A DNA stretch of 64,000 nt, from the NCBI RefSeq assembly GCF_030408435.1, contig NZ_CP047046.1:1532572-1596571 (forward strand), in the 5' to 3' direction. A program made the translations under genes and the position numbers. The DNA is from Corynebacterium auriscanis. Lineage in GTDB: Bacteria > Actinomycetota > Actinomycetes > Mycobacteriales > Mycobacteriaceae. The notes under the pieces are model-generated. The model was not told the DNA's origin and made no database searches. It saw nothing but the letters and a program-made list of their open reading frames with translations. Of this stretch, positions 51,417-60,438 are shown one piece after another (position 1 is the stretch's first letter; each line of letters starts with the position of its first letter).

Positions 51417-52337
51417 ATGATCCACCCCAATGATCCACTTAACACCGCCGGCGCCGAGTCGAACGGCGCCGATGCTTCCGGCGCCGAACAATCCCGTACT
51501 TCCCTCCCCGCTTACCCCTCTTACCCCACGAGTCTCACTTCCCAGGACCCACACTCTCCCGTCCCCGCGGTTAGAATGCATGGCCTGACCAAGGATTTCA
51601 GCGGGCATGTCGCAGTCAACAACCTCACGCTCGACATCCCCCGCGGCAGTTTCTACGGATTCGTTGGACCCAACGGCGCGGGCAAGACCACCGCAATCAC
51701 CATGGCCACGGGGTTGCTCGAGCCAACTTCGGGCAACGCTTGGATCGCGGGCCACCCAATGTGGGGCGACGCCTCGCCCTCCGATGTTTACGCCGCCAAA
51801 CAGTCTTACGGCCTGCTCGCCGACGGTTTGCCAGTGTTCGATAGGCTCACCGCCGCGGAATACCTGCAGTACATGGGCGCACTTCGCAAGCTGCCACAGG
51901 AGGACATCTCCCAGCGCAGCTCTGAACTTCTCGCTGCCCTCGATCTGACGGGCACGGGCAAGAAGAAGATCGTGGATTTCTCGGCGGGCATGACGAAGAA
52001 GATCCTGCTGGCGGGAGCACTCGTCCACAGCCCACAGGTTTTGCTGTTAGATGAGCCTTTCGAAGCAGTCGACCCCGTCTCCGCCCAGGTGATTAAGGAA
52101 ATCCTGAAGCAGTTCGTTGCCGTAGGCGGTACGGTGGTGATTAGCTCGCACGTCATGGAGCTTGTAGAGGGGTTGTGCTCCCATGTGGCGATCATTGCGC
52201 AGGGGCAGGTCCGTGCAGCAGGTACGCTCGACGAGGTTCGTGGCGGAATCCCCCTGGTCGATCGTTTCGTCGAGCTCGTTGGTGCTCGCCACTTGCAGGA
52301 GGGCTCACTGCAGTGGCTGCGCGGAGAGCCACAATAG
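51417..52337 (+). CDS. ABC transporter ATP-binding protein
   Basis: 306 residues: Ser/Pro-rich N-terminal extension (1-45), then the nucleotide-binding domain with Walker A GPNGAGKTT (about 81-89), Q-loop region, signature written DFSAGMTKK instead of LSGGQ (about 184-192), Walker B LLLDEPFE (about 204-211) and H-loop ISSHVMEL (about 243-250). Start ATG at 51417 follows GAAAGCGAACAG. It is the second gene of the exporter operon. The divergent signature is also seen in some drug/lantibiotic-type exporter ATPases, so it need not be inactive. Confidence 0.88.
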   Translation: MIHPNDPLNTAGAESNGADASGAEQSRTSLPAYPSYPTSLTSQDPHSPVPAVRMHGLTKDFSGHVAVNNLTLDIPRGSFYGFVGPNGAGKTTAITMATGLLEPTSGNAWIAGHPMWGDASPSDVYAAKQSYGLLADGLPVFDRLTAAEYLQYMGALRKLPQEDISQRSSELLAALDLTGTGKKKIVDFSAGMTKKILLAGALVHSPQVLLLDEPFEAVDPVSAQVIKEILKQFVAVGGTVVISSHVMELVEGLCSHVAIIAQGQVRAAGTLDEVRGGIPLVDRFVELVGARHLQEGSLQWLRGEPQ

Positions 52338-52439
52338 ACGCAGGAAAAGATGCTGGTGAGGGCTGAGGGAGTTCCGCACGAGGGCGTGCAAACTTCGACG
52401 CCGCTCGCGGCCTTTCCTGTTGTTCGTGACCCGCTCGTC

Positions 52440-53010
52440 ACGGCTCGCCCCGGTGCATCTCATTCTGCTTTACCGAACAACTCCCCGGCCCACGGTGACG
52501 AAGCAGAACGAAAAGCACCACAACCACGCATTCCCAGGCATCTCATTCTGCTTTCCCGAACATTCCCCCACCCCACGTTGACGAAGCAGAACGACAAACA
52601 CCACAACCACGCATTCCCAGGCATCTCACTCTGCTTTCCCGAACAACTCCCCATCCCACACCGACGAAGCAGAACGAAAACCACCCCAACCACGCTCTGC
52701 CAAGCATCTCACTCTGCTTTCCGAACAACTCCCCGGCCCGTGTGCATCTCATTCTGCTTTCCCGAACAACTCTCCAGCCCACACCGACGAAGCAGAACGA
52801 AAAGCACCACAACCGCGCATTCCCAGGCATCTCACTCTGCTTTCCCAAACAACTCCCGGCCCGTGTGCATCTCATTCTGCTCGCCCGAACATCCCCCGGC
52901 CCGTGTGCATCTCATTCTGCTTTCCCGAACAACTCCCCACCCCACACCGACGAAGCAGAACCAAAAACACCACAATCACGCTCTCCCGGGCATCTCATTC
53001 TGCTTTTCCA
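52440..53010 (+). repeat. R1 array, five full copies (83-bp basic period)
   Basis: R1 copies at 52503-52551, 52586-52634, 52669-52717, 52792-52840 and 52955-53003, all exactly 49 nt and plus orientation. Lone right arms CATCTCATTCTGC occur at 52456, 52745, 52868 and 52908, each joined to CCCGAACA(A)C spacers, as if the left half had been deleted. The copy at 52955 has GCAGAACCA in the left arm. The array lies between convergent ABC and serA genes; 53011-53080 is a CACGCACCCA low-complexity tract. Confidence 0.95.
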
Positions 53011-53081
53011 ACGCACGATGCATCGCAAGCCCACAACACCCACGCACCCACGCACCCACGCACCCACAACACCTGCGCACG

Positions 53082-53119
53082 AAAAAGCGGGGACCCACGC
53101 TATTCGCGTGGGCCCCCGC
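53082..53119 (-). terminator. Intrinsic terminator of serA
   Basis: On the minus strand GCGGGGGCCCACGC, loop GAATA, GCGTGGGTCCCCGC, then TTTTTC. It lies about 45 bp after the serA stop. Confidence 0.9.
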
Positions 53120-53164
53120 CCAAAATCTAGGAGTTCCGCGGAATCTACATCCGCAATCTACCCC

Positions 53165-54757
53165 TTAGAAATCCAACTGGAACGCAGCGGTCGTAGAGAG
53201 GTCCGACTTGATCGTCTCCAACAGCTCCGCTGGTACTTCGCGGTCCACGCGCAGCACGAGAGTTGCAGAGCCGTCGCCCTCATTCGGGGAAAGTGCAGCA
53301 GCATCAATGTTGATACCTTCGTTACCCAACGCCACACCAACACGGCCCAGCGCACCCGGCTGATCCTTGTAGACCAAGAACAGGTTGGAACCGGTGGCAC
53401 GCAGATCCAAGCCACGGTCGTTGATTCGAACAATCTTGTCCACGCGCTCCAAACCAGTCAGCGCACCTGTCACGGTCGCGGTAGTTCCATCTGGAGCCAC
53501 TACCTGCACCTCCAGCACCGAGCGGTGGGTGACAGACTCGTCGTGCGTGCTAACTTCCAGCTGCACACCGCGTTCTTCGGCGATGGTAGGGGTGTTAACG
53601 AAGGTCACTTGCTCGTCGATGAAACCGGTGAATACACCGCGCAGGGCCGCAAGGCCCAGCGCATCCACGGATTCAGACGACAACTCACCCTTTGCGGTCA
53701 CGTTCACTGCGGTTGGAGCTGCCCCCAACAGCTCACCCGCAACGCGCCCCAAGTTGGTAGCGAGGTTTAACCACAGGGCAACCTCCTCGCTGACCTTGCC
53801 ACCAGACACGTTCACAGCATCCGGTACGAAGTCCCCCGCGAGGGCGCGCAGAACAGAAGCCGCAACGTCGGTACCAGCGCGGTCCTGAGCCTCAACCGTG
53901 GATGCGCCTAGGTGTGGCGTCACGACAACTTCGTCCAACTCGAACAGCGGAGAATCGGTGCATGGTTCGGAATCGTAAACGTCGAATCCCGCACCACGGA
54001 TGTGCCCGGACTTGATGGCATCTGCTAGGGCCTGCTCGTCCACCAGGCCACCGCGAGCAGCATTGATGATGATCTGCCCCTTCTTTGCCTTGCCCAACAA
54101 CTCGGCATTGAACATGCCGGCGGTTTCCTTAGTCTTGGGCAGGTGGATAGTGACGAAGTCGGAACGACCCATCAACTCATCCAGCTCAACGAGCTCCACA
54201 CCCAGCTGTGCAGCGCGAGCAGGGTTAGCGTAAGGATCGTAAGCGATGATCTCGGTCTCGAACGCAGCCAAACGCTGTGCGAACAGCTGACCGATGTGAC
54301 CGAAGCCTACGATACCGATGGTCTTACCAAGGATCTCAACACCCTTGAAAGCGCTACGTTTCCACTCTCCATCGCGCAGGGTCTTGTCTGCGGCAGGAAT
54401 CTGGCGAGCAGTAGAGAGCAGCAATGAAATAGCGTGCTCACATGCGGAGTGGATGTTAGAGGTTGGCGCATTTGCAACCATCACGCCTTTGGCGGTGGCG
54501 GTGCTGATATCAACGTTGTCGAGACCGACTCCGGCGCGACCGACGATCTGCAGCTTCGGAGCTGCCTCGAGCACCTCGGCATCGACGGTGGTTGCGGAAC
54601 GCACCAGCAAAGCATCGGCATCTGCTACTGCCTTGAGAAGTTCTGGGCGGTTGGGTCCATCAACCCAGCGCACCTCAACGGAATCTCCCAGCGCATCAAC
54701 GGTGGACTGCGCTAACTTGTCGGCAATGAGGACAACTGGACGGGTGTTCTGGCTCAC
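53165..54757 (-). CDS. serA: D-3-phosphoglycerate dehydrogenase
   Basis: 530 residues; first enzyme of serine synthesis, oxidising 3-phosphoglycerate with NAD+. I chose GTG 54757 (VSQNTRPVVL) because AGGAG lies 6 bp before; the longer frame has an unlikely Cys/Arg-rich start. Catalytic domains carry VGRAGVGLDNVD, the NAD-binding GIVGFGHIGQ (about 150-159), INAARGGLVDE and PHLGAST with the catalytic His. An intervening ASB domain follows (about 320-450), and the C-terminal ACT domain (about 455-530) senses serine. The length matches the long mycobacterial type. Confidence 0.96.
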   Translation of the reverse strand: MSQNTRPVVLIADKLAQSTVDALGDSVEVRWVDGPNRPELLKAVADADALLVRSATTVDAEVLEAAPKLQIVGRAGVGLDNVDISTATAKGVMVANAPTSNIHSACEHAISLLLSTARQIPAADKTLRDGEWKRSAFKGVEILGKTIGIVGFGHIGQLFAQRLAAFETEIIAYDPYANPARAAQLGVELVELDELMGRSDFVTIHLPKTKETAGMFNAELLGKAKKGQIIINAARGGLVDEQALADAIKSGHIRGAGFDVYDSEPCTDSPLFELDEVVVTPHLGASTVEAQDRAGTDVAASVLRALAGDFVPDAVNVSGGKVSEEVALWLNLATNLGRVAGELLGAAPTAVNVTAKGELSSESVDALGLAALRGVFTGFIDEQVTFVNTPTIAEERGVQLEVSTHDESVTHRSVLEVQVVAPDGTTATVTGALTGLERVDKIVRINDRGLDLRATGSNLFLVYKDQPGALGRVGVALGNEGINIDAAALSPNEGDGSATLVLRVDREVPAELLETIKSDLSTTAAFQLDF

Positions 54758-54940
54758 GAATGACTCCTGCGAAAATTGGCTTCCCGCTCCTCGACACGAC
54801 CGCGCCGAGCAACAGGGCCCACGCCTTCCCGGGGAATTGATTCCCACCCGCGACGTGCGACAAGTTCACATCTTAGATGGTGCCTGCGACAGTGGCTCGG
54901 CTTCCCCCAGTTTTATCAATGTGTTACCGATCACATAGGC
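54758..54940. other. serA upstream region
   Basis: Short upstream region of serA, followed at higher coordinates by the cobW-like 3' repeats. It should hold the serA promoter. I see no clear hexamers or leader peptide. Confidence 0.4.
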
Positions 54941-55088
54941 GCCGCAGCCATCACTTCCTGGCCCTACTCCACCAGCGCCGCAGCCACCACTTCCTGGCCC
55001 TACTCCACCAGCGCCGCAGCCACCACTTCCTGGTCCTACCGGCGCCGCAGCCACCACTTCCTGGTCCTACTCCACCAGCGCCGCAGCC
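54941..55088. repeat. 36-bp tandem copies of the cobW-like 3' end
   Basis: GCCGCAGCC landmarks at 54941, 54977, 55013, 55044 and 55080 (last one inside the gene). Read on the minus strand each unit is GCGGCGCTGGTGGAGTAGG plus CCAGGAAGTGGTGGCTGC, so the final codons Ala-Ala-Leu-Val-Glu-stop recur downstream. Confidence 0.92.
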
Positions 55089-56227
55089 TCCTCATCCGTG
55101 AGCATTGCCGCCTCAAATCGCTTCAGCGCCGCTTCCGCATCAAATCCCACACCAATCAATACGACCTCATTGCCCGGTGTCATCCCACTCCCCTTCCACA
55201 AGGTCGCCGGCTGAATTCGCAGATCTGGCCCGGCCTGGTGCCACACCTGCACATGCTCCAAACTGTCAGCAATCCAGCAGTAACCCTTAGATCTCACCAA
55301 TCCCTTAGTTGCCCGCAGCGCCTGGATCAAGCGTGTGCGATCCAACGGGCGCGCCCCGCGGAAAATGATGGAACTAATGCCATACTCTTCCGTTTCCGGA
55401 GTATGCGGATTTGCTAATTCATCCATGTATCCCTGGAAAGCTCGCGCGGTATCTTCGTCGTATAGATTCGCCCCAAGGATGTCACGGGTCGCTGGTCGAC
55501 TGTTTCCTTTTTCGTCGATTACTTGTCCTTCTACAAGTTTTTCGACGCCGCAACGCGGATTCATACGGTGAACCAATTCGGCTGTCGCCGCATATTGTTT
55601 GGGTGATACGAGGTCCGACTTGGTCACGTAGATTTTGTCAGCAAATTCCACCTGGTCAACGAGTAGGTCCGCAATGGTGCGTTCGTCGCCTTCCACGGCC
55701 CCTAATTCACGGTCCGTGAGCTTGGCCTTAGTAGCTATCATGGAAAGAAATTGGCTAGCATCCACCAAGGTCACCATGGTGTCGATGGGCGCTATATCCG
55801 CCAGACGAGTGCCATCCTCCCACTGCCATTCAAACGTTGCAGCGACGGGCATGGGTTCAGAAATACCGGTGGATTCGATAATGATTTGATCAAACTCCTC
55901 CGATCGCGCGAGTTTTCCAACAGATTCCACCAGGTCTTCGCGCAGCGTGCAGCAGATGCAACCATTTGTGAGCTCGATAAAGCGATCTTCGCCTCGTTCA
56001 ACGTGACCTTCATTGGCGATGAGGGCGGCGTCGATATTAATTTCCGAAAAGTCGTTAACAACAACGGCTACTCGGCGATCGGCGAGCCCTGCGACATCGG
56101 CAAGGAGCTCGTTAAGCAGCGTAGTTTTACCAGAACCCAGAAATCCCGAAAGAATGGTGACAGGGGTCTGGCGGGGCTCTCCCGACTGTGCCTGTAGGTG
56201 CGACTCCGCCGTCGTATTCATGGTCAT
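55067..56227 (-). CDS. CobW/ZNG-type GTPase metallochaperone
   Basis: 386 residues from ATG 56227, which has AGGAGG 10 bp upstream (an ATG nine codons earlier would swallow that site). COG0523 G3E GTPase: Walker A SGFLGSGKTTLLN (about 26-38), metal-binding motif TNGCICCTLRED (about 86-97), NKxD as TKSD, and a CobW C-terminal domain (about 265-370). Such proteins deliver zinc or other metals under starvation and are usually Zur-controlled; a palindrome at 56281-56295 may be the operator. The 3' end is tandemly repeated. Confidence 0.88.
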   Translation of the reverse strand: MTMNTTAESHLQAQSGEPRQTPVTILSGFLGSGKTTLLNELLADVAGLADRRVAVVVNDFSEINIDAALIANEGHVERGEDRFIELTNGCICCTLREDLVESVGKLARSEEFDQIIIESTGISEPMPVAATFEWQWEDGTRLADIAPIDTMVTLVDASQFLSMIATKAKLTDRELGAVEGDERTIADLLVDQVEFADKIYVTKSDLVSPKQYAATAELVHRMNPRCGVEKLVEGQVIDEKGNSRPATRDILGANLYDEDTARAFQGYMDELANPHTPETEEYGISSIIFRGARPLDRTRLIQALRATKGLVRSKGYCWIADSLEHVQVWHQAGPDLRIQPATLWKGSGMTPGNEVVLIGVGFDAEAALKRFEAAMLTDEEAAALVE

Positions 56228-56280
56228 GTGGTGCGAACCTCCTCGCGTTTCCAACTATCGAGGTTCCCACACTACACTAA

Positions 56281-56295
56281 CGACAATGCTTGTCG
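56281..56295. promoter_or_regulatory. 15-bp palindrome upstream of the cobW-like gene
   Basis: CGACAA-TGC-TTGTCG, 54-68 bp before the start. A candidate metal-regulator operator; it does not clearly match the TGAAAATCATTTTCA-type Zur box known from mycobacteria. Confidence 0.5.
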
Positions 56296-56386
56296 ATATG
56301 GATTCTAATTGAGAGGACTCCGAACCGCCGCACCCCAAAACGCGCTGGGTTGAGTCACCCCAAATTACCCAAGCACAACCCGAGGG

Positions 56387-56500
56387 GCAGTCCCCCGGTT
56401 AGAGCGAACCAGTGGCCGTCATCGAACCAGCCACCGTAGCGGAACTCAAGCAGCAGTCCCCCGGTTAGAGCGAACCAGTGGCCGTCATCGAGCCAGCCAC
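56387..56500. repeat. 48-bp repeat, two copies, copying the 3' end of the small ORF
   Basis: GCAGTCCCCCGGTTAGAGCG through ATCGA(A/G)CCAGCCAC at 56387-56434 and 56453-56500. The second copy contains the last 11 codons and stop of the 47-residue ORF; the first is its downstream duplicate. Confidence 0.9.
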
Positions 56501-56608
56501 AACCGGGCCAAAGAACTGAGCAATCGGCCCCAGCACATTAGTGATCGCAATGATAATTGGGTCCCAAATTTTGGGGTCAAAGAATGGGATGAGAGCTTCA
56601 AATTCCAT
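56465..56608 (-). CDS. Small amphipathic protein, porin-like (47 residues)
   Basis: Sequence begins MEFEALIPFFDPKIWDP and continues with IIIAITNVLGPIAQFFGPVV. ATG at 56608 follows GAAAGAAG with 7-bp spacing. Size, lack of a signal peptide, acidic N-terminus and amphipathic/hydrophobic middle resemble the tiny PorA/PorH channel proteins of the corynebacterial outer membrane (about 45-57 residues), and a mycolyltransferase gene is the next gene; in C. glutamicum such porins are mycolated. I cannot confirm homology by eye. Too short for routine gene calling, so easily missed. Confidence 0.6.
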   Translation of the reverse strand: MEFEALIPFFDPKIWDPIIIAITNVLGPIAQFFGPVVAGSMTATGSL

Positions 56609-56999
56609 TGAACACTTCTTTCATTTAATTGCGGTGTTGAACAATTTACTGCGACATGCTACCCCAGCGGGGGCCTACCAGAATGGTGGCATCATCACTT
56701 CATGTTAGAGTAACACCCGAAATAGAATTCGGATTTCTAACTGCGCGTTTGGCGAAGGCGCCCACCACCTCACGCGTTACACAGCCTGCCGTTCGACTCT
56801 CTTGTCAACGGGTTTCCGCCAGAGAACTCAGAAGCACAGTAGCTAGGGACCGATTTTTAGATCCCCCCATCCACGCGCGCGTTCCGTCGTTGGATAACCC
56901 AGCCCCCAGTTGTCTTTAGATGACCCCACCAAGAGTTGTCTATAGGTAGCTCTGCCATAAGTTGTTGTTGGATAACCCAGCCACCAGTGAAGGAAGATC
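56609..56999. other. Intergenic between porin-like ORF and mycolyltransferase
   Basis: About 390 bp, with divergent promoters expected. Near the right end GTTGGATAACCCAGCC occurs twice (56889 and 56967) and AGTTGTCT-type motifs twice; these could be regulator sites. No ORF supported. Confidence 0.5.
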
Positions 57000-58202
57000 G
57001 TGAAACACCTCTCTGCATCCCACCGACGGGCGATGACACTCGCACTGACTGCTGCGACCACGTTTTCGTCTACTGCCGCCGTAGCCTCCGCGCAGGAGAT
57101 ACCATCGAATGCGAACGAACCCACGGGTTCCGCACTTTTAAGTTCCGGGAACAACGGTGGCCTGAGCTTCCTGCCAGGTGGAAAACTCTATGAAGCACCA
57201 GAGGAGATTCCGGCCGCACAGCCCGCAACCATCAAGCTGGACAACCGTACGCCAGGTTATTCCGATCAAGAATCATTCCGGCAAATTGCAGCCCGCCATG
57301 AAAATGTTATTGAGGTAACCGCGCACTCCGAAGCGATGGGAGTGGACGTTCCCCTGTTGGTCCTACGACCCAAAGATCCAGCCAAGCGCGATAACGCACC
57401 TACGATCTACGCTCTCAACGGGCTAGATGGTGGTGACGGTTGGTTCGCGAACACCAACGCGATTGAGTTCTATGGCGAGCGGAATGTCAATGTTGTTATG
57501 CCGATCACGGGCGGATTCACCTACTACACGGACTGGCAACGTGGTGAAGGAACCAACCCGGAATTCGCTAAGCAGCAATGGGAGACATTCCTCACCCGCG
57601 AGCTGCCCGACCCGCTCGAAACGGCCCTCAACGCGAATAAGAAACGCGCCATTATGGGCGTTTCGATGTCCGCGACATCGGTTCTCCTTGCAGCGCAACA
57701 CAATCCCGGCCTTTACGACGCCGTCGGGTCGTTCTCCGGTTGCGCGTCTACCACCAGCTTGCTGGGGCGGTTTGTTGTCAGCACCGTGCTTGATCGTCGT
57801 GAAGACGGTGCTTCACCCACCGATATGTGGGGCGAGACCTCAAGCGATTACGCAAAATATAACGACCCATATTTGAACGCTCGCAAGCTGCGCGCGGATT
57901 ACCAAGGTAAAGATCTTGCTGTATATATCTCCTCGGCGTCTGGATTGGCCGGGGCAGATGACCTCACGCTGACTAACCCGTTGGCGCCAGGTGATAGAGA
58001 TTTTGCAGCCAATCTAGTGATCGCTGGAGGACCTATCGACATGGGAGCTAACTTGTGCACCCACGCGTTCAACAGCCGGCTTCGTGCCGAGGGCGTGCCG
58101 GTGACCTCGAAGTTCTACCCCACCGGTACGCACCAGTGGGGAGTATTCCGGCGCAGTTTGGCCGATTCTTGGCCAACGTTCGAAAAAGCCCTGTTCAAAT
58201 AG
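57000..58202 (+). CDS. Secreted trehalose corynomycolyltransferase
   Basis: A 400-residue member of the antigen 85 / Cmt family that transfers mycolic acids between trehalose esters and to arabinogalactan (or proteins) in the envelope. GTG start at 57000 with AAGGAAG before it. Signal peptide about 1-31 (RRAMTLALTAATTFSSTAAV, then ASAQE). Family features: YALNGLDGGDGWFANT (about 139-154), the nucleophile in GVSMSATS (about 219-226, Ser), acidic residue region near DLAVYISSASG, and the catalytic His in GTHQWGVFRRS (about 378). All key residues are present. Confidence 0.93.
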   Translation: MKHLSASHRRAMTLALTAATTFSSTAAVASAQEIPSNANEPTGSALLSSGNNGGLSFLPGGKLYEAPEEIPAAQPATIKLDNRTPGYSDQESFRQIAARHENVIEVTAHSEAMGVDVPLLVLRPKDPAKRDNAPTIYALNGLDGGDGWFANTNAIEFYGERNVNVVMPITGGFTYYTDWQRGEGTNPEFAKQQWETFLTRELPDPLETALNANKKRAIMGVSMSATSVLLAAQHNPGLYDAVGSFSGCASTTSLLGRFVVSTVLDRREDGASPTDMWGETSSDYAKYNDPYLNARKLRADYQGKDLAVYISSASGLAGADDLTLTNPLAPGDRDFAANLVIAGGPIDMGANLCTHAFNSRLRAEGVPVTSKFYPTGTHQWGVFRRSLADSWPTFEKALFK

Positions 58203-58274
58203 GTGGATTGCCCCATAGTCATCATTGGTTATCCCGTTTTCCGTAACTGAGCCACCCCGATCGTGCTGCTATGC

Positions 58275-58530
58275 CGACTACCGCGGTGATCGCTACTAGC
58301 ACGGTTACCCCCACCACCGCGGTAATCCCGACAAGCACGGTTGCACCGACCACCGCGGTAATCCCGGCAAGCAGGGTTACACCGCCTCAGGCGGTAATCC
58401 CGGCAAGCACGGTTGCACCGCCAAGCACGGTTGCACCGACTACCGCGGTTATCCCGCCAAGCACGGTTGCACCGCCTAAGGCAGTAATACCGACAAGCAC
58501 GGTTGCACCGACTACCTCGGTAATTCAAGC
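58275..58530. repeat. ~36-bp tandem repeats between convergent genes
   Basis: About six units of the type ACCGCGGTAATCCCGGCAAG plus CACGGTTGCACCG, partly merged. On the plus strand they would read as Thr/Val/Ile/Pro repeats, but no ribosome site precedes. The MFS gene's last codons (ATCACCGCGGTAACCGGAAT on minus) resemble the unit, so this may be another gene-end amplification. Confidence 0.85.
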
Positions 58531-58554
58531 TACGCGGTGATCACGAGTACCACC

Positions 58555-60174
58555 CTAATTCCGGTTACCGCGGTGATTCCGGTTGACTCGGCCATGTGTG
58601 CGCTTCCACGTGTTGTGGTGATGACGGCTCTCGCGCAAGATCTCTTCGATCTCACTTTCATCATCCACCTGAAGCTTGGACCCCTCCAGTGGTTGCAATG
58701 CACTCTCACCTACAAAGCGCAGGCAGATGAGGCACAAGATAGACGCGCCGATCAGCATGAAAGCGGGAATCATCATCGAGATGTTGTCCGGCACCTTGCC
58801 TTTCAGCCCGGTAAAGGTAGCATCCGCCACCAGTGGGATAGTGCCGCAGAAAATGCAGATACCGATGTTGAAAGCGATGGAAAGAGCACTGAAACGGACA
58901 TTGGTGGGAAACAGTGCTGGCAACGACGCAGCCTGTTGCGCAGCGAAACATGCCAAGATTACTCCGAGAATCGTCACCCCAACTATCTGTGCGAGCAGGT
59001 TATCCATCCGGAACAGTAAGAACACAGGATACGCGAGCACTAACTGCGCAATTGCTGCGGCCAGAATCAGCACGCGACGGCCGACTCGATCGGACAGTCG
59101 ACCGAACATATTGATGCAAACAACAATCAAAACACATCCGTACAGCACCAGCATATTGGCACGGTTCGCGCTGAAGTCGGTTACGCCAGTGAAGTAGCTG
59201 GGAAGGTAACTGGTGAGAACATAGACCAAAACGTTGAAGCTGACTACCAGCCCGAGGCACACAAGAAATGCACGACGGTGAGTGCTAAAGATTTCCTTGA
59301 ACCGCGAGCGTGAATCGTCGGCCTTCTGGCGATTCTCGGACTTCTGCTGCTCCTCCTTGAAAGCCGGACTATCTTCCAGCTTAGAGCGGATATACAAGCC
59401 AACCATGCCCATGGGCAACGCGATCAGGAATGGGATTCGCCAGCCCCAATCCACCATTGTCTCGGTTCCCAGGACAGCGGTGAGAAGCGTAACCGTTCCC
59501 GAACCAATCGCGAATCCAGCATAGGTACCGAAGTCCAGCCAGCTGCCTAAGAACGCGCGTTTCCTATCAGGGGCATATTCGGCAATGAAAGTAGTCGCAC
59601 CGGCATACTCGCCACCGGTGGAGAAGCTCTGCAAGAAACGGCATGCCAGCAGACCCACGGCAGCCCAAATGCCGATCGAATTGTAGCTCGGCAGGCAACC
59701 GATAAGGAAAGTTCCCAGGGACATCAGCAGCATCGTTAGCGCCAACACCTTCTGGCGGCCGATCTTATCTCCGAGGAATCCGAAGAAGATTCCACCGAAT
59801 GGGCGGATGACAAACCCCAGCGCCAGGGTGCCGAAGACACCCACTCGGGCCCAGTCGCTCTCACCATAAAAGACTTGTTCGGTCACACCCGCGGCGAGGA
59901 ATCCGAACACGCCCATGTCATACCACTCCATGCAATTGCCCAATGACGCTGCGGTCACGGCTTTCTTTACCAGTGGCTTATCGACAACGGTGACGTCATC
60001 CTGCTCGAGAGGCTTCTCACGCGATCGCTCCGCGATCTGCTTACTACGTTCCTCCTCTACGTGGTTTGGACCATACCCATAGGAATCATCGGCATCTGCT
60101 ACATCGCTCGACACAGCTATAGCCGTTCCTATTGGCTGATCTTTTTCAGAATCATCTGGGGAGAAAATAGACAC
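58555..60174 (-). CDS. proP: MFS (MHS) transporter, ProP-like osmolyte:H+ symporter
   Basis: A 539-residue member of the metabolite:H+ symporter family, 12 predicted helices. The pattern SLGNCMEWYDMGVFGF (helix 1, about 75-90), GDKIGRQKVL after helix 2, FSTGGEYAGATTFIAEYAP and RKRAFLGSWLDFG are typical of ProP, which imports proline, betaine or ectoine during osmotic stress. The N-terminus has a 70-residue charged extension; the C-terminal tail (about 510-539) is His/Arg/Asn-rich. A close function such as alpha-ketoglutarate or citrate uptake cannot be excluded. It stands alone. Confidence 0.82.
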   Translation of the reverse strand: MSIFSPDDSEKDQPIGTAIAVSSDVADADDSYGYGPNHVEEERSKQIAERSREKPLEQDDVTVVDKPLVKKAVTAASLGNCMEWYDMGVFGFLAAGVTEQVFYGESDWARVGVFGTLALGFVIRPFGGIFFGFLGDKIGRQKVLALTMLLMSLGTFLIGCLPSYNSIGIWAAVGLLACRFLQSFSTGGEYAGATTFIAEYAPDRKRAFLGSWLDFGTYAGFAIGSGTVTLLTAVLGTETMVDWGWRIPFLIALPMGMVGLYIRSKLEDSPAFKEEQQKSENRQKADDSRSRFKEIFSTHRRAFLVCLGLVVSFNVLVYVLTSYLPSYFTGVTDFSANRANMLVLYGCVLIVVCINMFGRLSDRVGRRVLILAAAIAQLVLAYPVFLLFRMDNLLAQIVGVTILGVILACFAAQQAASLPALFPTNVRFSALSIAFNIGICIFCGTIPLVADATFTGLKGKVPDNISMMIPAFMLIGASILCLICLRFVGESALQPLEGSKLQVDDESEIEEILRESRHHHNTWKRTHGRVNRNHRGNRN

Positions 60175-60438
60175 GTGTTCAACAAATAGCGCAGAAGCCC
60201 TATCGATTTCAACATCTGTATCGGTAACTTAATGAAATCTTGATGCCCAATAGGTCAAAAACTTACGAGAACCTATGCTCACCCAGATCCCTCGCCTAAA
60301 GACTGCCCGTCCTGCGAAACGGAAGACTGCCCGGAACCACCGTGTCCGTAGAGGCACACTTTGCACCCTCACGTTGAGTGGCACCCTGCAGAATAATGGA
60401 TGCCGATTTGCTCAGATGATTACCGGTACCCTGTACTC

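Noticed and set aside
58271..58540. Thr/Val/Pro repeat protein on the plus strand
   Set aside because: No start signal; the frame follows from the 36-bp repeat, whose units resemble the end of the convergent transporter gene.
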